DNA from: an uncultured bacterium
GTDB taxonomy: Bacteria; Bdellovibrionota_C; UBA2361; SZUA-149; CALKYB01
Reading direction: 5' to 3'
Assembly (NCBI GenBank): GCA_938022485.1
Contig: CALIEE010000244.1
Coordinates: 1-5,407 of the forward strand
Length of the DNA stretch: 5,407 nt
Shown here: positions 1 through 5,407 of the stretch, piece after piece
How the letters are laid out: the number at the start of each line of letters is the position of its first letter
How positions within the stretch are numbered: position 1 is the first letter of the stretch
Made by a program: the position numbers and the translations under genes
Notes under the pieces: model-generated
Seen by the model: only the letters and a program-made list of their open reading frames with translations
Databases searched by the model: none
What the model was told of the DNA's origin: nothing

Positions 1-501
1 GCTTTGGTGGCCGAACGTCTATTAGCCTCTAGAGAGAAAATTATCTGTTCGGATGTCTTTGAGACCGAGGCCTTGGTTAGTCCTGGGGATAGCTCAAGAG
101 GTAAGCCAGATTACTTAAACTTAGTTGCCGCTTTTGACACCATTGTCTCGGCTTCCGAGTTGTTGGAGAAATGTCATGAGATAGAAAACGAAATTGGTAG
201 AGACCGGGCAGCTGAAATAGGTCTTTATGATTCTCGGTTAATTGATATTGATATAATCTTTTATGGTGAAGAAAGTATAAAGATAGAAGACCTAGAAGTT
301 CCTCATCCTCGTTTTCACCTGAGGCGTTTTGTTTTGCTCCCTCTAATGCAGATAGCCAAGAACTTTCACCACCCTGAAATCGGTAAGTCGATTGAGGAGC
401 TTTTTGATGAGCTGGAAGATCCTCTTCAGGTAAAGTTCTTTCAAAAAGCGGAGAGTTTCTCCCTAGCGGCTAAGAAACTTGAAGCTAGATCGGGCCGATG
501 A
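1..501 (+). CDS. folK: 2-amino-4-hydroxy-6-hydroxymethyldihydropteridine pyrophosphokinase (HPPK), 5' end missing
   Basis: HPPK transfers pyrophosphate from ATP to 6-hydroxymethyl-7,8-dihydropterin in the cytoplasm, making the pterin substrate of dihydropteroate synthase. The reading frame is open from base 1 (A-L-V-A-E-R-L), so the true start and the usual N-terminal G-S-N-L-G motif lie outside the window; the TTG at 4 is not a believable start. Visible family signatures are the P-D-Y-L-N segment before a long helix, the Y-D-S-R-L-I-D-I-D-I core (family signature R/K-W/Y-x-x-R-x-L-D-x-D, holding the metal-binding aspartates and a conserved Arg), and V-P-H-P-R-F-H-L-R-R-F-V-L-L-P-L. The 166 visible residues already exceed the roughly 160 of E. 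coli HPPK, so this protein has a longer C-terminal tail. That tail is encoded in the 61 bases that overlap the end of folP on the other strand. Family assignment is firm; the overlap is seen directly. Confidence 0.93.
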   Translation, partial: ALVAERLLASREKIICSDVFETEALVSPGDSSRGKPDYLNLVAAFDTIVSASELLEKCHEIENEIGRDRAAEIGLYDSRLIDIDIIFYGEESIKIEDLEVPHPRFHLRRFVLLPLMQIAKNFHHPEIGKSIEELFDELEDPLQVKFFQKAESFSLAAKKLEARSGR

Positions 502-1283
502 GTTCTAATGATTTTCGCACCTCTGTCGGTTGCCCAGCTAGCAGTATACTGTGAAATCGGGTCTCGGTCTTCCAGTTTTCCTCCAAGAAAGCCTTTACGA
601 GAGGTTGCAACCATGACAGGAGATCCAGGAAATTCTTTGGTTATTCTTTCAAACTTAGCTAGTAGTTCCCAAGAGTGTTCCGGATCTTGACTTATAAAAG
701 CTCCCATCCCGGGGTCTAAAATTATTTTATCTTTTGCCACCCCAAGTTTTGTCGCGTTTTCCACCTTTCTAGCCAAACTTCCAATAATAAGGTCAATGAT
801 ATTCTCATTGATGGCTTTGGTTTTCTGTACGTGGGGAAGGGAAGTTTCACTTTTATTATGCATCAAAACGATCCATGCCTTTGAGGAAGCTATGACTTCT
901 GCAATTTTTGGATCTGCGCTTAAGCCAGAGACGTCATTAATTAAGATAGCACCTTTTTCAATAGCTTCTTTTGCTACGTTAGCTTTGTAGGTATCAACAC
1001 TAATCGGTCCTAGCTTTGAAGCTTTTTCGATTACCGGAATAACTCTAGCAAGTTCTTCCTCCAAGCTTACGGGTGTTGCGCCAGGGCCGGTAGATTCACC
1101 ACCAATATCAACTATGTCAGCGCCTGAGTCGAACAACCTCTGGCAATGCTCAAAAGCCTTATCTTTAGCTAAAAACTTTCCTCCGTCACTGAAAGAGTCT
1201 GGAGTAATGTTGCAAATACCCATAACCAGTGTTTTAGAGCCACTTAACAAGCTAGTTAACTTATCTTCTTGGTCTTTATTCAT
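441..1283 (-). CDS. folP: Dihydropteroate synthase (DHPS)
   Basis: DHPS condenses 6-hydroxymethyl-dihydropterin pyrophosphate with p-aminobenzoate to give dihydropteroate; it is the sulfonamide target. The 280-residue protein has normal full length and the TIM-barrel motifs in order: M-G-I-C-N-I-T-P-D-S-F-S-D-G-G (21-35, N25), D-I-G-G-E-S-T-G-P-G-A (59-69), S-V-D-T-Y (95-99, D97), I-N-D-V-S-G (115-120, N116), L-M-H (140-142), D-P-G-M-G-A-F (190-196), T-S-R-K-G-F (227-232, K230) and I-R-T-H (259-262). Oddities: the loop-2 Arg of the usual S-T-R-P-G is Gly66, the segment after M-H is N-K-S, and the C-terminal R-V-H-D is R-T-H-R. It may thus belong to a divergent DHPS branch, but all main catalytic positions remain. 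The ATG at 1283 overlaps the pabC stop as ATGA and has no clear Shine-Dalgarno, suggesting translational coupling. Its 3' end overlaps folK. Confidence 0.94.
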   Translation of the reverse strand: MNKDQEDKLTSLLSGSKTLVMGICNITPDSFSDGGKFLAKDKAFEHCQRLFDSGADIVDIGGESTGPGATPVSLEEELARVIPVIEKASKLGPISVDTYKANVAKEAIEKGAILINDVSGLSADPKIAEVIASSKAWIVLMHNKSETSLPHVQKTKAINENIIDLIIGSLARKVENATKLGVAKDKIILDPGMGAFISQDPEHSWELLAKFERITKEFPGSPVMVATSRKGFLGGKLEDRDPISQYTASWATDRGAKIIRTHRPDLASSFLAAREKLSAF

Positions 1284-2134
1284 ATTTTTATTTCGAGGCT
1301 AGTAGCCGTATCCAAGAATTCTGGCATTAGTCTCTCTACTATATCTTGGTAAAGGGACTTGTCGAACTTTATACTCATATCGTTTATTTCAGATACTGGG
1401 TTTAGGCCAGTGGTGCCCTTGCTGATAAATATTGTATGAGCCCCTTCAAGTAATTCATGATAGTGAACCTGGGCCCATTGGAGCTGGTTGGACCTTGCTA
1501 CCAATTGTTGAATTATTCCCGGTAGTGAATTTAATTTGCTGGAAAACAGATTATTCTCGCTGTCATGCCAGAAAATATTAGCCCAGTCGCATTCTTGGAC
1601 TAGCCCCTGATCAGTGACGAGCAAGGCGTGATCAGCTCCCTTTTTTGAAGCGAAGTCAGCAGCTCTTAAATTTACTTCTAGGTTGACATGTTTGACTTCC
1701 GGATTGGGTCGAGTTTCTGAATAGGTGACTAAGCTGACAGGGGTCTGAGTAAACCAATGAGATTCAACTGCGGTTAGATAAATTTCCAGTCCTGAGGGAG
1801 AAATAACCAGCCTGGCTTTAAGGCATTGAGATGGGTCTGGAAGTTGGTGTTTGTTCTTGTAGTCCTGACAAGCAGCCAACAGTCGGGCTCTAATATAATC
1901 TTCTTTATGTTCGTCTAGGGAACTATTGAGTATCTTCATCTCTCTGGAACCCGAAACTAGTCTTTCTAGGTGTCGCTCAAAAAGAGGTAGAAGATGGCCT
2001 TTCCATGGGTGGTAGAAGCTTGAAAAAGTAGTGAAGACAGCACTTCGATCAGTATTTGACACTAAAGAAAAATTCTTATTAATGGCGCGGTTAGTTTTGC
2101 CATCAGAGAGAGTAATATGAGAGACTGGATTCAT
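1280..2134 (-). CDS. pabC: PLP-dependent aminotransferase class IV, probable aminodeoxychorismate lyase
   Basis: Fold-type IV PLP enzyme of 284 residues. Recognisable family landmarks are the N-terminal H-L-E-R-L helix (55-59), the likely Schiff-base lysine K148 in E-V-K-H-V-N, the segment A-D-H-A-L-L-V-T-D followed by E-C-D-W-A-N-I-F-W (181-189, with the conserved Glu and the E-x-x-x-x-N phosphate/cofactor pattern), L-P-G-I (204-207), and a late G-T-T-G-L-N-P-V-S-E-I stretch (240-250). Class IV also includes branched-chain and D-amino-acid aminotransferases. The ADC lyase assignment (4-amino-4-deoxychorismate to p-aminobenzoate plus pyruvate) rests mainly on its operon with folP, the enzyme that uses p-aminobenzoate, and on the E-C-x-x-A-N-x-F-W match to PabC. 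The usual N-terminal G-D-G-x-F-E-T is here T-D-R-S-A-V-F-T-T. The ATG at 2134 is the only start codon before an in-frame stop further upstream; no strong Shine-Dalgarno precedes it. No pabA/pabB is in view. Confidence 0.82.
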   Translation of the reverse strand: MNPVSHITLSDGKTNRAINKNFSLVSNTDRSAVFTTFSSFYHPWKGHLLPLFERHLERLVSGSREMKILNSSLDEHKEDYIRARLLAACQDYKNKHQLPDPSQCLKARLVISPSGLEIYLTAVESHWFTQTPVSLVTYSETRPNPEVKHVNLEVNLRAADFASKKGADHALLVTDQGLVQECDWANIFWHDSENNLFSSKLNSLPGIIQQLVARSNQLQWAQVHYHELLEGAHTIFISKGTTGLNPVSEINDMSIKFDKSLYQDIVERLMPEFLDTATSLEIKI

Positions 2135-2195
2135 TACAAGCTTGGGACTTCTGCTAGAGTCTAAGTTTAGGAATGCTTCAAGACGAGATTAGCAA
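2135..2195. promoter_or_regulatory. Divergent intergenic region between pabC-folP and the membrane protein operon
   Basis: This 61-base gap separates two divergent start codons and must carry, or lie next to, the promoters of both operons unless they start inside the genes. An imperfect inverted repeat is visible: cttgggact at 2141-2149 and agtctaag at 2158-2165, with an 8-base centre and one bulged base. On the minus strand a TTGAAG hexamer (2176-2181) resembles a -35 box, but the hexamer 17 bases downstream (TCTAGC) is a poor -10. No promoter is called firmly. Regulation by an operator here is inference only. Confidence 0.35.
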
Positions 2196-3611
2196 TTGGG
2201 TCCTAAAAAGCCAACGAACATTAAACAGTCAGTAGCGGGTTCTGCCTCGAAGGATGGCTCTCGGAGTGTGCCTGGGTTTTTATCCGGCAGTGGTATTCTT
2301 GAGTCTAATGCTTTTGATAGAGGGCTTATGTTTGCCTTCAGGAATAAGAAGGCCCTTTTTGCCATTTTACTCTTACCTTTGATTGTTGAACTGGCTGGTT
2401 ACATAGCTGTTCAAGGAGCTATCCCAGGCGACAAGAGAACTTTTTTAGTTCTAATCTCCATTTATATGGCTAATGCCTGGCTTCTCACTGCGGTGACTTT
2501 TTTTGTTTTCTCAAAATTGAAAGGGGAGTTGAGAAGCAACAACGATCTAATGCTTGGCTCGCTGACTTCGATGCCTAAGGTCTTCATGAGTTATATTATA
2601 TTGATTGCAATACTGGGTTTTGCCATAGAGGTTCCTCCTGGTCTATTAGCATTTTTTTTCCTTGCTTGGACACCAGTGTTTCCAGCCTTGGAACAATGTA
2701 TTCCCTTAGCGGATCCGGAGTCCGAGCCCCTTCCTGATATGGAATATGACAGGGACGAAGAGGTAAAAGCTTCGGTTCTGGCAGATCGTTCTGGATTGTT
2801 TAGTTGGTTCAAATTTAAATCTATACTTGATTTGGGTGTAACTCGTTCTGTTAGATTCAGCTCCATGTACTGGCGAGAGTCAGTTTTGTTTTTGCTGCTT
2901 CTTTGGTTTGTCACTGTTGCTCCTCAAGCTCTTTTTAATCTTTTAGCAGGTGATTCTGGGGCTTTGACAATTCTAGTAATGAAGCAGGTCTTAGTTTCTT
3001 TTCCTCAAGTTTTGGTAATTGCTGCTGGAGTGCACTGTCTGCTTTCTCTTCTTCCAGATGATGGTCTTGAGGAGCTAGAGCTTGAAAGGCCTTCATTAGA
3101 GATGCCAGAGGGGAAAGGAATTTATAAGTTTTCTGGAAGTATCTTTAAGACAGCTCTGGTTTTTGTTTTGAGTCTTGCCAGTACGATTTTCCTTTATCAG
3201 CTTGCTGTTGAGTCACGTCGAATGCCTACCGACAGTGTGTATGAGCTCAGAAGAGCCTACGTTGTAGATGGAAAATTTGAAGTAGAAGTCATAATTGAAG
3301 ACTATCAGAAAAACTTTGCATGGTTTAGCCCCAATCAATTTCAACTTCAATTTACCAAGAGTCTCGAAGAAGAATCAGTTAAGTCTAAGCTTATTAAGCC
3401 TTCCAAGGTTCTAGTTTACAATCAAGACGATCAAAGAGTGTTTAGAGAAAATGGGTTTATGTCTGATGGCCCTTTGAGAATGATTGCCAGCTATAGTGTC
3501 CCTAAGGACCTTAGTGTCGAAGGTTTTTTTGAGCTGGTCTTTTTTAATTTAAATGGTGAATTGCAAAAATTAGTTGATGAGCGCTACCCACGGGGAATGC
3601 CGGAAGAATAA
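2196..3611 (+). CDS. Multi-spanning membrane protein of unknown family with C-terminal soluble domain
   Basis: I do not recognise a family. The 471-residue protein has a polar, Lys/Ser-rich N-terminus (1-50), then hydrophobic segments at about 53-75, 82-105, 130-167 (probably two short passes around V-P-P-G), 228-250, 256-286 and 316-336. An acidic hydrophilic loop (about 171-200, D-P-E-S-E-P-L-P-D-M-E) splits the membrane part in two, and a second acidic stretch lies at 287-305. Residues about 340-471 form a soluble, strand-rich domain ending R-G-M-P-E-E. With seven passes and the N-terminus inside, this domain would face the periplasm; the topology is inference. The start is TTG: an in-frame TAG sits two codons upstream (2190-2192), and a weak CGAG Shine-Dalgarno ends 8 bases before. 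A later ATG at 2328, preceded by GAGGG, is the alternative and would drop the first 44 residues. It is followed after 2 bases by the RNase H gene, so both are probably co-transcribed. Confidence 0.75.
   Translation: MGPKKPTNIKQSVAGSASKDGSRSVPGFLSGSGILESNAFDRGLMFAFRNKKALFAILLLPLIVELAGYIAVQGAIPGDKRTFLVLISIYMANAWLLTAVTFFVFSKLKGELRSNNDLMLGSLTSMPKVFMSYIILIAILGFAIEVPPGLLAFFFLAWTPVFPALEQCIPLADPESEPLPDMEYDRDEEVKASVLADRSGLFSWFKFKSILDLGVTRSVRFSSMYWRESVLFLLLLWFVTVAPQALFNLLAGDSGALTILVMKQVLVSFPQVLVIAAGVHCLLSLLPDDGLEELELERPSLEMPEGKGIYKFSGSIFKTALVFVLSLASTIFLYQLAVESRRMPTDSVYELRRAYVVDGKFEVEVIIEDYQKNFAWFSPNQFQLQFTKSLEEESVKSKLIKPSKVLVYNQDDQRVFRENGFMSDGPLRMIASYSVPKDLSVEGFFELVFFNLNGELQKLVDERYPRGMPEE
3602..3606 (+). 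promoter_or_regulatory. Candidate ribosome binding site for the RNase HI gene
   Basis: GGAAG lies 7 bases before the ATG at 3614, inside the last codons of the membrane protein gene. It is an imperfect Shine-Dalgarno at a good distance. Because the upstream stop codon is only 2 bases before the ATG, terminating ribosomes could also restart here. Confidence 0.5.
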
Positions 3612-3613
3612 AG

Positions 3614-4408
3614 ATGCTTTTATTATTCAGTGATGGGGGAGGCCAGAGAGGAAGTAGTGCTGCAGGCGCTTGTATTCTCAGGGCCGAAGGCGGTGAGCAG
3701 ATAAATCTCGTGATTTATCTTGGCTCTGGAACTAACAATGAAGCTGAGATTACGGCCGGGCTCTTGGGCTTTGCAGCTATGAAGTGTTTTAAATCCAGTG
3801 AATCTGCATTTAATGATCATAAAGATGTTCACTGGGTTTCTGATAGTGAATATACTCTTAAAAGTGCAACGGGCTATATAAATAATTGGAAACGAAATGG
3901 CTGGTTAACTTCTCAGAAAAAGCCAGTTAAGAATATGGGCCTATGGAAGTCTTATTTAGAGCTTGCCAAGGGAATTAGTGTAGAGCCTGAACATGTTAAA
4001 GGTCATTCTGGCCACCCGGAGAACGAGCTTTGTGATCAGGCAAGTACCTGGGCCCAGCAGGAAGCGGAAAGTTGGCTTGGAAGTTCCTCTGAAGTTGTAG
4101 TGACCGACTCGGGTTTAGAAGGTGGCACTTGGATTCTGATTGATGGCAGAAAATTTATCGACTTAGCTCGTTCTGAGGATGTCGAGGAAGCGGTGAGTAG
4201 TCTCGAGAAATCCTTGGCTGGAATAGTGACTGGAGCATCTGCAATGGTCTCCGGTGAATGTCAAAAGCAATCACCCAAGGGTGCTGCAATTAGAGAATTT
4301 GAAAACGCAGTTTCAAAGATTAGAAAGCGCTATGGCTCAGAGGATCCAGTCTTGGAGCTTTGCGATGACTTAAATGCTCTTCTCGAGAAAAATAAAGAAT
4401 CAGTGTAG
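3614..4408 (+). CDS. rnhA: Ribonuclease HI with long C-terminal extension
   Basis: RNase HI cleaves the RNA strand of RNA-DNA hybrids (R-loops, lagging-strand primers) using two metal ions. All five key positions of the E. coli enzyme have counterparts: D7 (F-S-D-G-G), E45 (N-N-E-A-E), D77 (V-S-D-S-E-Y), H131 (V-K-G-H) and D141 (H-P-E-N-E-L-C-D). The basic handle region is also kept (Y-I-N-N-W-K-R-N-G-W followed by K-K-P-V-K-N). The first loop differs: D-G-S-C-L-G-N-P-G-P of E. coli becomes D-G-G-G-Q-R-G-S-S, one residue shorter and without the conserved Asn. E. coli RNase HI is 155 residues; this one is 264. Residues about 150-264 form an extension I do not recognise, with a short strand-like stretch (G-T-W-I-L-I-D-G-R-K-F-I-D-L) and then charged helices. 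Most RNases H with added domains carry them N-terminally. The gene starts 2 bases after the membrane protein stop and ends 4 bases from the opposing TerB/J gene stop. Confidence 0.9.
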   Translation: MLLLFSDGGGQRGSSAAGACILRAEGGEQINLVIYLGSGTNNEAEITAGLLGFAAMKCFKSSESAFNDHKDVHWVSDSEYTLKSATGYINNWKRNGWLTSQKKPVKNMGLWKSYLELAKGISVEPEHVKGHSGHPENELCDQASTWAQQEAESWLGSSSEVVVTDSGLEGGTWILIDGRKFIDLARSEDVEEAVSSLEKSLAGIVTGASAMVSGECQKQSPKGAAIREFENAVSKIRKRYGSEDPVLELCDDLNALLEKNKESV

Positions 4409-4412
4409 TGTT

Positions 4413-5177
4413 CTAAGACTTTGAAGCGTAAGCGAGCATGGTCTTATAGGCCTTGTTAATGGCCGAGATTCGGTCAATAGCTGCTGAAACAAAGGTCTCA
4501 CCGAGTTCTGCCATTTTAGGTAAGTTAAGCTTGTCGATAGTTTCTCTCCAAACTGCTTCAGCATCTTCCAGAGTTGAATTACTATTTAATCCAAGAATAG
4601 TCATTGCCCTGGAAACTTCGTCTTTACAGACTTCAGCGCCTTGGTCGGCCTGATGGATCATTTCTTCAAGTGAATCTTCATCAAGCTCTCCGACCATGTC
4701 GTCGGCTCCGGCAAAGCTTAGAAGGTCTTTAAGGTTTTTGTTAAGCATCTCATCAATGGCGCTACCTGAAACCTCGAGTCGACTTCTTTGTCTGGCCATT
4801 TCCGTTTTAAAAATCGATTGGGCGTCGGTCATCGACATGTCTAGACGTTTAGCCATCGCAGCTAAGTAAGAAGCTTCCCTGAGTGAAACAAAACGATCGG
4901 ACGCAATCACATCAACTATGATTCTAAACACTAGAGGAGATACTTCTTTTGACTCGGAGCCAAGAGACTTAACTAGTTCTTTGCATTCCTGAAACATGTT
5001 GTAGTCGCTTTCGTCTTCTTCGAGAACGGAGCCTAGGTAGGCAACAAGTTGACCCATACCGATAGATTCAAGTGTGGCTCCACACTTGGCAAGCTCTGCC
5101 TCACTCATTTCACCGTCAATTGTCATTGCGCCCACAATTAGTCGCGCGATGTGTTGATTTTGTTTGCTGCTACTCAA
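4413..5177 (-). CDS. TerB-like domain protein with degenerate C-terminal J-like domain
   Basis: A 254-residue, acidic, mostly helical protein with no signal peptide or membrane segment, so probably cytoplasmic. Residues about 8-128 look like a TerB-type helical domain: A-R-L-I-V-G-A-M-T-I-D-G-E-M-S-E-A-E and later I-I-V-D-V-I-A-S-D-R-F-V-S-L-R-E-A, two paired helices each with a D-G/D-R acidic turn, as in the tellurite-resistance TerB fold. Residues 189-251 resemble a J-domain (A-M-T-I-L-G-L-N-S-N-S-T-L-E-D-A start and A-I-N-K-A-Y-K-T-M-L end), an order also found in DjlA-type TerB/J proteins. The HPD tripeptide needed to stimulate Hsp70 is replaced by N-L-P (218-220), so co-chaperone activity is unlikely. 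An acidic linker (about 139-188) joins the two parts. The start is TTG, supported by a GGAG Shine-Dalgarno 7 bases upstream; no ATG lies near. The actual role is unknown, and TerB resemblance alone does not imply tellurite resistance. Confidence 0.78.
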   Translation of the reverse strand: MSSSKQNQHIARLIVGAMTIDGEMSEAELAKCGATLESIGMGQLVAYLGSVLEEDESDYNMFQECKELVKSLGSESKEVSPLVFRIIVDVIASDRFVSLREASYLAAMAKRLDMSMTDAQSIFKTEMARQRSRLEVSGSAIDEMLNKNLKDLLSFAGADDMVGELDEDSLEEMIHQADQGAEVCKDEVSRAMTILGLNSNSTLEDAEAVWRETIDKLNLPKMAELGETFVSAAIDRISAINKAYKTMLAYASKS

Positions 5178-5184
5178 TTTTAAT

Positions 5185-5188
5185 CTCC
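5185..5188 (-). promoter_or_regulatory. Ribosome binding site for the TerB/J gene
   Basis: GGAG on the minus strand (within GGCGGAG), 7 bases before the TTG at 5177. It is the best Shine-Dalgarno in the window and decides the TTG start for this gene. Confidence 0.75.
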
Positions 5189-5190
5189 GC

Positions 5191-5216
5191 CAATGTAAAA
5201 CTTCAAAGTAAAACTT
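5191..5216. repeat. Two tandem copies of a 13-bp repeat upstream of the TerB/J gene
   Basis: On the + strand CAATGTAAAACTT (5191-5203) is followed directly by CAAAGTAAAACTT (5204-5216); 12 of 13 bases agree. The pair lies immediately upstream of the Shine-Dalgarno of the TerB/J gene, in the 69-base gap after the dehydrogenase. It could be a protein-binding site near the promoter, part of the 5' leader, or a chance duplication in AT-rich DNA. Confidence 0.55.
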
Positions 5217-5246
5217 AAAATTCTTGGTTTATAGTATTATGCAGTG

Positions 5247-5407
5247 TTAGGAGCTTTCGTTGCTCAATATAATTTTACCTAAATGTCCGCCATCAAGTAA
5301 GCGCTGATAAGCCTGTTTACCTTCTTTGAGAGGGAAAATGGTATCAATTACGGGTTCGAAGCGGTTCTGCCACAATTCAGCCAAAAGATTTTCAAAATCC
5401 TCCTTGC
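5247..5407 (-). CDS. Medium-chain dehydrogenase/quinone oxidoreductase, C-terminal part only
   Basis: The reading frame enters from the right edge and ends at TAA (5249-5247), giving the last 52 codons. The visible peptide contains R-F-E-P-V-I-D-T-I-F-P-L-K-E-G-K-Q-A-Y-Q-R-L-L-D-G-G-H-L-G-K-I-I-L (written here as separate residues), the typical C-terminus of zinc-containing alcohol dehydrogenase-like/quinone oxidoreductase (MDR) proteins, where x-P-V-I-D-x-x-F-P-L and G-K-I-V-L are well conserved. Such proteins are NAD(P)H-dependent reductases or dehydrogenases; the substrate cannot be told from this end. The cofactor fold and any zinc ligands lie outside the window. It ends 69 bases before the TerB/J gene on the same strand with no visible hairpin terminator between, so read-through into that gene is possible. 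Confidence 0.82.
   Translation of the reverse strand, partial: KEDFENLLAELWQNRFEPVIDTIFPLKEGKQAYQRLLDGGHLGKIILSNESS

Noticed and set aside
410..429. Imperfect hairpin (ggaaga and tcttc arms around tcc) near the folP 3' end
   Set aside because: The stem is short with a bulge, lies inside folK, and has no T-run after it in either direction, so it is not a credible intrinsic terminator.
508..1302. Three short + strand open frames (508-690, 796-990, 1114-1302)
   Set aside because: They lie opposite folP, have no Shine-Dalgarno or recognisable protein features, and are explained as antisense shadows.
2652..2659. Run of eight T in the membrane protein gene, with seven-T runs at 2498-2504 and 3524-3530
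   Set aside because: Considered as slippage or phase-variation sites, but they encode Phe-rich membrane or strand segments in an AT-rich gene and the frame is intact; no evidence of switching.
2591..2914. 107-codon - strand open frame inside the membrane protein gene
   Set aside because: It is antisense to a coding frame with a clear membrane pattern; its own translation is low-complexity, Ser/Asn-rich and resembles nothing.
4380..4389. Perfect 10-bp palindrome ttctcgagaa near the RNase H stop
   Set aside because: No loop for a hairpin and no T-run follows; tctcgagaaa also occurs at 4200 in the same gene as part of Leu-Glu-Lys codons, so it is explained by coding.
4413..5177. Tellurite-resistance function for the TerB-like protein
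   Set aside because: No other ter genes are present, and TerB-like folds are widespread in proteins with unrelated roles.
5251..5265. Small inverted repeat gagc/gctc at the end of the dehydrogenase gene as a terminator
   Set aside because: Four-base arms with a seven-base loop and no T-run on the minus strand are too weak.

Overview
The window is a gene-dense, moderately AT-rich bacterial segment holding seven protein-coding regions, two of them cut by the window edges. No RNA gene, mobile element, CRISPR array or origin is visible. Short intergenic gaps, operon-style stop/start overlaps and a multi-spanning membrane protein point to an ordinary bacterial chromosome. The TerB plus J-like architecture and the low-GC codon use would suit a Gram-negative such as a Bdellovibrionota or other delta-proteobacteria-like lineage, but this placement is a low-confidence inference.

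Left part (1-2134): a folate biosynthesis cluster. The 3' part of folK (HPPK) lies on the + strand. A two-gene operon, an aminotransferase class IV gene (probably pabC, ADC lyase) followed by folP (dihydropteroate synthase), lies on the - strand. pabC and folP overlap by 4 bases (ATGA), and folP and folK overlap tail to tail by 61 bases. Together they make the two substrates of DHPS (the pyrophosphorylated pterin from FolK and p-aminobenzoate from PabC) and join them (FolP).

Middle part (2196-4408): a + strand gene pair transcribed divergently from pabC-folP. The first gene encodes a 471-residue membrane protein of no family I recognise, started at TTG. The second, 2 bases downstream, encodes an RNase HI with an intact catalytic set and an unrecognised C-terminal extension of about 115 residues.

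Right part (4413-5407): a - strand gene for a cytoplasmic protein with a TerB-like helical domain and a C-terminal J-like domain that lacks the HPD motif. Its stop codon is only 4 bases from the RNase H stop. Upstream, on the same strand, is the last 52 codons of a medium-chain (zinc-type/quinone oxidoreductase-like) dehydrogenase. The 69-base gap between them holds a good Shine-Dalgarno and a 13-bp tandem repeat.

I see no convincing new system. The points most worth checking are the RNase H extension with its coupled membrane protein, the HPD-less TerB/J protein, and the divergent DHPS signature.
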